The notes under the pieces were generated by a model, which was not told where the DNA came from, did no database searches, and saw only the letters and a program-made list of their open reading frames with translations. This document shows positions 59,694-64,000 of a stretch of DNA of 64,000 nucleotides, piece after piece; within the stretch, counting starts at the first letter, position 1; each line of letters opens with the position of its first letter. The DNA is from Bradyrhizobium iriomotense (GTDB taxonomy: Bacteria; Pseudomonadota; Alphaproteobacteria; Rhizobiales; Xanthobacteraceae): assembly GCF_018129405.1 (NCBI RefSeq), contig NZ_JAFCLP010000022.1, forward strand, positions 82,673 through 146,672, given 5' to 3'. The position numbers were made by a program, and so were the translations under genes.

Positions 59694-62201
59694 ATGCACA
59701 GGCTGCTCCGACGCCAGCTCAGAAAGCACCTCGGTGTGGAGGGCGAAGTACCGGCTGCGTTGCAGTCTTTCGTGGCAGCCGTCGATTCCGCATACACCGA
59801 TTTCGATAGCGATCGGGCGATGGTCGAGCGCTCGCAAGAGCTGAGCTCGAAGGAGCTGTCGGAGGCACGCGACAAGGCAACAGAGGCGCAGCGCCGGCTG
59901 GTCGACGCGATCGAGAGCATCTCCGAGGGTTTCTCGCTCTACGATGCCGACGACAAGCTAGTTATATACAACCGGCGGTACCGGGACATGCACGGCACCG
60001 CCAGCATCAATGTCGTGAATCAGGGCGTATCGTTCGAGACAATCCTCCGCAACGCGACCGCAAGCGGTGAGATCCGCGACGCGGAGGGGCGCGTCGAGGC
60101 CTGGATCGAGCACCGCCTCGCTCAGCATCGCGATCCCAAGGGCACGCATGTGCAACGCCGCTCCGACGGGCGCTGGATCCAGATCAACGAGCGCAAGACC
60201 GACGACGGCGGCACCGTCGCGACTTACACCGACATCACCGATGTGAAGAAGGCGGAGCAGGCGATCCAGGAGAGCGAGCAGCGGCTGCGTGTCATTGCCG
60301 AGGCTGCGCCGATGGCGGTGGCGATCGTCACCTTCGATGATGGGATCATCCGGTATGCCAATAAACGCTTCAGCGAAATGTTCGAGCTCGAAGGTTCGTC
60401 CGCCCTGGGCCTGCAAGCGAAAACCCTCTACGCAGACCCGCAACATCGTGAGCGCTTCATCAGCGCGCTCACCGAGTACGGCCATGTGGAGGGCATGGAG
60501 ATGCTGCTCAAGCGGGTTGGAGGCGAGGAGTTCTGGGCGCTCATAGCTTCGCAGCGCGTCGAGTTCGAAGGGCGCCCGGCGATGATCAATGGCCTCGCCG
60601 ACATCAGCGACCGCAAGCGCATGGAAGGCGAGCTGCACAAGGCGATCTGGGCGAGCGAGCAGGCGACGCGCGCAAAGTCGGACTTCGTAGCCAACATGAG
60701 TCATGAACTGCGCACGCCCTTGAACGCGATCATCGGATATAGCGAGATCCTGTTCGAGGACGCCCAGAGCGCCGGCCGTGACTCGGAGATGGCGGACCTG
60801 CGTAAGATTCAGGATGCCGGAAAGCATCTGCTCGGCCTGATCGACAACATCCTCGATCTTTCCAAGATCGAAGCTGGCAAGATGACGCTCTATCTCGAGA
60901 CATTCGAGCTCCGCCCCATGATCGATAGCGTCGCGGCGACCGTCACCCCGCTGGCCAAGAAGACCGGCAACGCTCTGGTGGTGAACTGTGCTGACGAGAT
61001 CGGCACGATCCACAGCGATCTGACCAAGGTGCGGCAGACCCTGTTCAACCTTCTCAGCAATGCCTGCAAGTTCACGCGGAACGGAACGATAACGCTGACC
61101 GTGCTGCGTGATACGAATGCGGCTAGCGAATGGATCGAGTTCCAGGTACGCGATACCGGCATCGGCATGACGCCAGATCAGCAGGCCAAGGTGTTCGAGG
61201 CCTTCACTCAAGCGGACGACTCGACGACCCGCGTCTATGGTGGTACTGGGCTCGGCCTCGCCATCACCAAGCGCTTCTGCCGGCTGATGGGCGGCGACGT
61301 GACGCTGATCAGCGAAGCCGGCAAGGGGACAACGTTTGTGGTTCGTCTGCCGGCGGTAACACGCGCTGCATCGGACACTACAGTCTCGGCGGCAGATAAG
61401 CGTTTCGAGGGTCCGCAGGCTGCCGAGCCCGAGCATGCGCCGATCGTTCTCGTGGTCGACGATGATCCCAATGCGCGTGAGCTGCTGCGCCGACACCTGC
61501 AGCGCGGCGGTTATGCCGTTCGCGTGGCTGCCAATGGCGAGGAGGCAATGCAACTCGCCCGTACGCTGCACCCCGATGTCGTCACGCTCGACGCTTTGAT
61601 GCCTCAGATGGATGGCTGGGCCGTGCTCAGCGCCATGAAAGAAGATGCGGTACTTGCGGAAATTCCTGTGATCATGGTCACGATCGTCGACAACCAGGGC
61701 ATTGGCTTCTCGCTCGGCGCCGCCGATTACCTGGTCAAGCCGATCGATCGCGACAGACTGGTCAGCGCGGTGGAAAAGTGCTGCCCAAGGGGCGCGCCAC
61801 GACACGTGCTGATAGTCGAGGATGACGCGTCGGCCAGCGAGCTGATGGGGCGCGCCTTGAGGCAGATCGATTGCATGGTGACGCAAGCAAAGAATGGTCG
61901 GATTGGTCTTGAGCGTTTGAATGAGGCTTCACCCGATGCAATTCTGCTCGATCTGATGATGCCGGAGATGGATGGGTTCGAGTTCATCGCGCGACTGCGC
62001 GCCGAAGCCCGCTGGCGGCGCATCCCAGTCATCGTCGTCACGGCGAAGACGCTGACCGCCGAGGATCGCGCGCGCCTCAACGGCCAGGTACAGCATTTGG
62101 TGCACAAGGGCGAATACAGCGGCAAGGCCGTGCTGGCGGCGCTTGACGAGCTGGTGCCCCGGCACACCGGGCGCACGCGGATCGGCCATGAGCATCATTG
62201 A
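59694..62201 (+). CDS. Hybrid histidine kinase PAS-PAS-HisKA-HATPase-REC-REC
   Basis: 835 residues, no membrane segments. N-terminal helix, PAS_7-like (~75-190) and second PAS (~200-315), HisKA with His337 in [12 protein letters not shown], HATPase (N-box [10 protein letters not shown] near 449-458, [15 protein letters not shown]). Receiver 1 has Asp633 in [11 protein letters not shown]; receiver 2 has Asp753 in [14 protein letters not shown] 59694 follows GGGCACAG. It is the likely partner of the FIST protein, and its output cyclase gene overlaps by 14 bases. Confidence 0.92.
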   Translation: MHRLLRRQLRKHLGVEGEVPAALQSFVAAVDSAYTDFDSDRAMVERSQELSSKELSEARDKATEAQRRLVDAIESISEGFSLYDADDKLVIYNRRYRDMHGTASINVVNQGVSFETILRNATASGEIRDAEGRVEAWIEHRLAQHRDPKGTHVQRRSDGRWIQINERKTDDGGTVATYTDITDVKKAEQAIQESEQRLRVIAEAAPMAVAIVTFDDGIIRYANKRFSEMFELEGSSALGLQAKTLYADPQHRERFISALTEYGHVEGMEMLLKRVGGEEFWALIASQRVEFEGRPAMINGLADISDRKRMEGELHKAIWASEQATRAKSDFVANMSHELRTPLNAIIGYSEILFEDAQSAGRDSEMADLRKIQDAGKHLLGLIDNILDLSKIEAGKMTLYLETFELRPMIDSVAATVTPLAKKTGNALVVNCADEIGTIHSDLTKVRQTLFNLLSNACKFTRNGTITLTVLRDTNAASEWIEFQVRDTGIGMTPDQQAKVFEAFTQADDSTTRVYGGTGLGLAITKRFCRLMGGDVTLISEAGKGTTFVVRLPAVTRAASDTTVSAADKRFEGPQAAEPEHAPIVLVVDDDPNARELLRRHLQRGGYAVRVAANGEEAMQLARTLHPDVVTLDALMPQMDGWAVLSAMKEDAVLAEIPVIMVTIVDNQGIGFSLGAADYLVKPIDRDRLVSAVEKCCPRGAPRHVLIVEDDASASELMGRALRQIDCMVTQAKNGRIGLERLNEASPDAILLDLMMPEMDGFEFIARLRAEARWRRIPVIVVTAKTLTAEDRARLNGQVQHLVHKGEYSGKAVLAALDELVPRHTGRTRIGHEHH

Positions 62202-63771
62202 CACCGACAGCGCGCGCGCTTGGCGCATTCAGCTTGCCCACCTTCGCCAGGAACTGCAGTCCCCGGTCAACGCCTTGCTCGGTTACGCCGAGATTCTGGA
62301 CGAAGAGGCGTCCCGGAACGGGCGCTCGGACATCCTCCCCGATATGAACCGTATCCTCAGCGCAGCCCGGGATCTCGCCGGCAAGGTCGACCGGCTGATG
62401 GATGGCGATCGCGCCAAGAGCCCGCCCGGCTCAGCGGCCACCACGCAAGAACAGGATCTTCGTCACGAGCTGCGCACGCCGCTCAACGCGATCAAGGGCT
62501 ATGGTGAGATGCTGCGCGAGGATGCAGCCAGTTTTTCAGGCGATTCCCTGCGGGCGGATCTCGATCGCCTGCTGGCTGCGGCCACCGACCTGTTGCTGCG
62601 TCTCGATCGCATCGTGCGATTCTCGGTTGACGTCGAGGAGACGAGCTTGGCTCCCGATCAGACCGGCGCGGTCATGGTTAGCGACCTGATGCGCAGCCTC
62701 GGGCCGGTCCGGCCGTATGCTGTCACCGAAACCGGTTCTATCCTCGTCGTGGACGATATCGAGGCCAACCGCGACCTGCTGTCGCGCCGGCTGACCCGCG
62801 ACGGCCATCGCGTCTCTTCGGTGGCCGGCGGCCAGCAGGCGCTGCAGGCGCTCGCCAACGATGAGTTCGACCTCGTCCTGCTCGATTTGATGATGCCCGA
62901 TATCAACGGGCTTGACGTGCTGGTGCGTATGAAGGCGGATGAGCGGCTGCGCCGCATTCCGGTGATCATGATCACGGCCTTGGCGGAGACCGAGAGCGCC
63001 GTCCGCTGCATCGAGGCCGGGGCCGAGGACTATCTGCCGAAGCCGTTCGATCCGGTCCTGCTGCGCGCGCGGATCAATGCTTGCTTGCACAAGAAGCGCT
63101 GGCGCGACCGCGAGCAGAAGTATCTTCGCCGCATCGAGGAGGAGACCACCAAGTTTGAGCGGCTGCTGCTGACAATCCTGCCAAGGCAGGTGATAGGCCG
63201 CCTGAACCACGGCGAAGTCATGATCGCCGACCGCTTCGAGGGCGTGAGCGTTCTGTTCGCCGATCTGGTGAGCTTCACCGAGCACTCGGCATGGGTCACG
63301 CCTGCAGCGATGGTCGAGTATTTGAACCGGTTGTTCTCGGAATTCGACGCGCTTGCGCGCGAGCTCGGTGTCGAGAAGATCAAGACCATCGGCGATGCCT
63401 ACATGGCTGTCGCCGGCTTGCCCGATCCGAACCCCGATGCGATCGCGGCGATCGCGAAAATGGCGCTCGGCATGATCGATCGGCTAGACCGCGTCAACCG
63501 GCATTTCGGCTGGTCGTTGCAAATCCGCATCGGCATACATTCCGGTCCCGTGGTTGCCGGCATCATCGGCGCGCACCGCTTCCTCTACGACGTGTGGGGC
63601 GACACCGTAAATGTCGCCAGCCGGCTCGAGGCCTATTCTCTACCCAATCGCATCCACGTGTCCCAGGATATAGCCCGCCACCTCGTCGGTCCCTTTGCGC
63701 TCGAGCCACGCGGCAGCGTTGAGGTGAAGGGCAAAGGCAAACTGGAGACGTTCTTCTTGAGTCGGATTTAG
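62188..63771 (+). CDS. HisKA-like x2 / REC / class III adenylate cyclase fusion
   Basis: 527 residues. Two phosphoacceptor-like helical regions: the first ([16 protein letters not shown]) carries Gln21 where the His would be, the second ([16 protein letters not shown]) keeps His93. No HATPase domain. REC domain with Asp233 in [11 protein letters not shown]. Cyclase domain ~355-520: metal Asp in [13 protein letters not shown], Lys and Asp in KIKTIGDAY, Asp-Asn-Arg in [13 protein letters not shown]. All catalytic residues are present, so cAMP output is likely. Starts inside the kinase's end; no ribosome site. Confidence 0.92.
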   Translation: MSIIDTDSARAWRIQLAHLRQELQSPVNALLGYAEILDEEASRNGRSDILPDMNRILSAARDLAGKVDRLMDGDRAKSPPGSAATTQEQDLRHELRTPLNAIKGYGEMLREDAASFSGDSLRADLDRLLAAATDLLLRLDRIVRFSVDVEETSLAPDQTGAVMVSDLMRSLGPVRPYAVTETGSILVVDDIEANRDLLSRRLTRDGHRVSSVAGGQQALQALANDEFDLVLLDLMMPDINGLDVLVRMKADERLRRIPVIMITALAETESAVRCIEAGAEDYLPKPFDPVLLRARINACLHKKRWRDREQKYLRRIEEETTKFERLLLTILPRQVIGRLNHGEVMIADRFEGVSVLFADLVSFTEHSAWVTPAAMVEYLNRLFSEFDALARELGVEKIKTIGDAYMAVAGLPDPNPDAIAAIAKMALGMIDRLDRVNRHFGWSLQIRIGIHSGPVVAGIIGAHRFLYDVWGDTVNVASRLEAYSLPNRIHVSQDIARHLVGPFALEPRGSVEVKGKGKLETFFLSRI

Positions 63772-63860
63772 ATGCGCGTCCCCCCGCGAGGGCGCCGGTA
63801 GGTCCTTAAGCAAGTGCTGATCTTTTCAAGCAAATAGCGAGCACTTGGTGAACACAGCGC

Positions 63861-64000
63861 TCACCGGCCGATGATGGTGATCGTGATCGGGTCCCGCGTC
63901 ACCGGTTGATCGGTCTCGCGTCGGCTAATGGGATGGTCCGGCCGTGCTCCTGCCCCGCCAGCAAGCGAAGCTGGCAAGGGGCGCCAAAGACAAGGAGCAC
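63861..64000 (-). CDS. Possible C-terminus of a minus-strand gene (truncated by window end)
   Basis: 45 residues end with RRETDQPVTRDPITITIIGR before TGA at 63861-63863. The stretch is open to the window edge but short, and contains an inverted repeat (GCCAGCAAGCGAAGCTGGC). Support is weak; no family is recognised. Confidence 0.25.
   Translation of the reverse strand, partial: APCLWRPLPASLAGGAGARPDHPISRRETDQPVTRDPITITIIGR

Noticed and set aside
1-64000. tRNA, rRNA, integrase or attachment site indicating a genomic island
   Set aside because: No cloverleaf-like or rRNA sequence was recognised, and no integrase gene or clear direct-repeat boundaries were found.

Overview
The window reads as chromosome of a Bradyrhizobium-like alphaproteobacterium. 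The evidence is high GC with strong third-position G/C bias, rhizobial orphan families (DUF3551, DUF6894, DUF982, PsiF repeats, cys-rich repeat proteins), many small exported proteins, and many short interspersed palindromic repeats of the kind seen in Bradyrhizobium genomes. No rRNA, tRNA, CRISPR array or prophage was recognised. Organism assignment is inference from gene content only.

Layout. 1-9.1 kb: a partial coiled-coil protein, small unknown proteins, an FkbM methyltransferase, a small cytochrome c, YjdM, an EamA permease and an exported M15-like peptidase. 9.1-13.2 kb: pyridoxal kinase, PaiB-like flavoprotein and TetR on the minus strand, divergent from an O-methyltransferase, then an SMR efflux pump fused translationally to its own TetR. 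13.3-17.8 kb: two exported c-type cytochromes and an SH3 protein with an 11-copy RDAAIAK repeat. 17.9-20.4 kb: aromatic-ring monooxygenase divergent from MarR. 20.5-25.9 kb: cell-envelope and small exported proteins, an L,D-transpeptidase and an SDR. 26.1-27.9 kb: minCDE. 28.2-34.5 kb: an ABC importer locus (divergent binding protein; TetR, permease, epimerase-like, GNAT, DapA-like, ATPase) with two matching palindromes that look like TetR operators. 34.7-48.5 kb: orphan DctP, YkuD-like enzyme, chemoreceptor, flavin reductase, AraC regulator, nitroreductase, HSL-type esterase, PsiF, methyltransferases and a large exported phosphodiesterase/phosphatase.

48.5-54.2 kb is the most accessory-looking part. 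A class III cyclase/TolB-like/TPR protein, a PAP2/vanadium-haloperoxidase-fold protein with a GGNWF repeat, and a subtilase are closely packed. They are followed by a RAYT transposase lying exactly between inverted REP elements and trailed by a REP array (a REPtron). Related REPs are scattered through the window.

58.1-63.8 kb is a signalling island: a stand-alone receiver, a FIST-domain protein resembling NosP nitric-oxide sensors, a PAS-PAS-HisKA-HATPase-REC-REC hybrid kinase, and a fusion of two HisKA-like domains, a receiver and an adenylate cyclase. The order suggests FIST sensing, then phosphorelay, then cAMP output.
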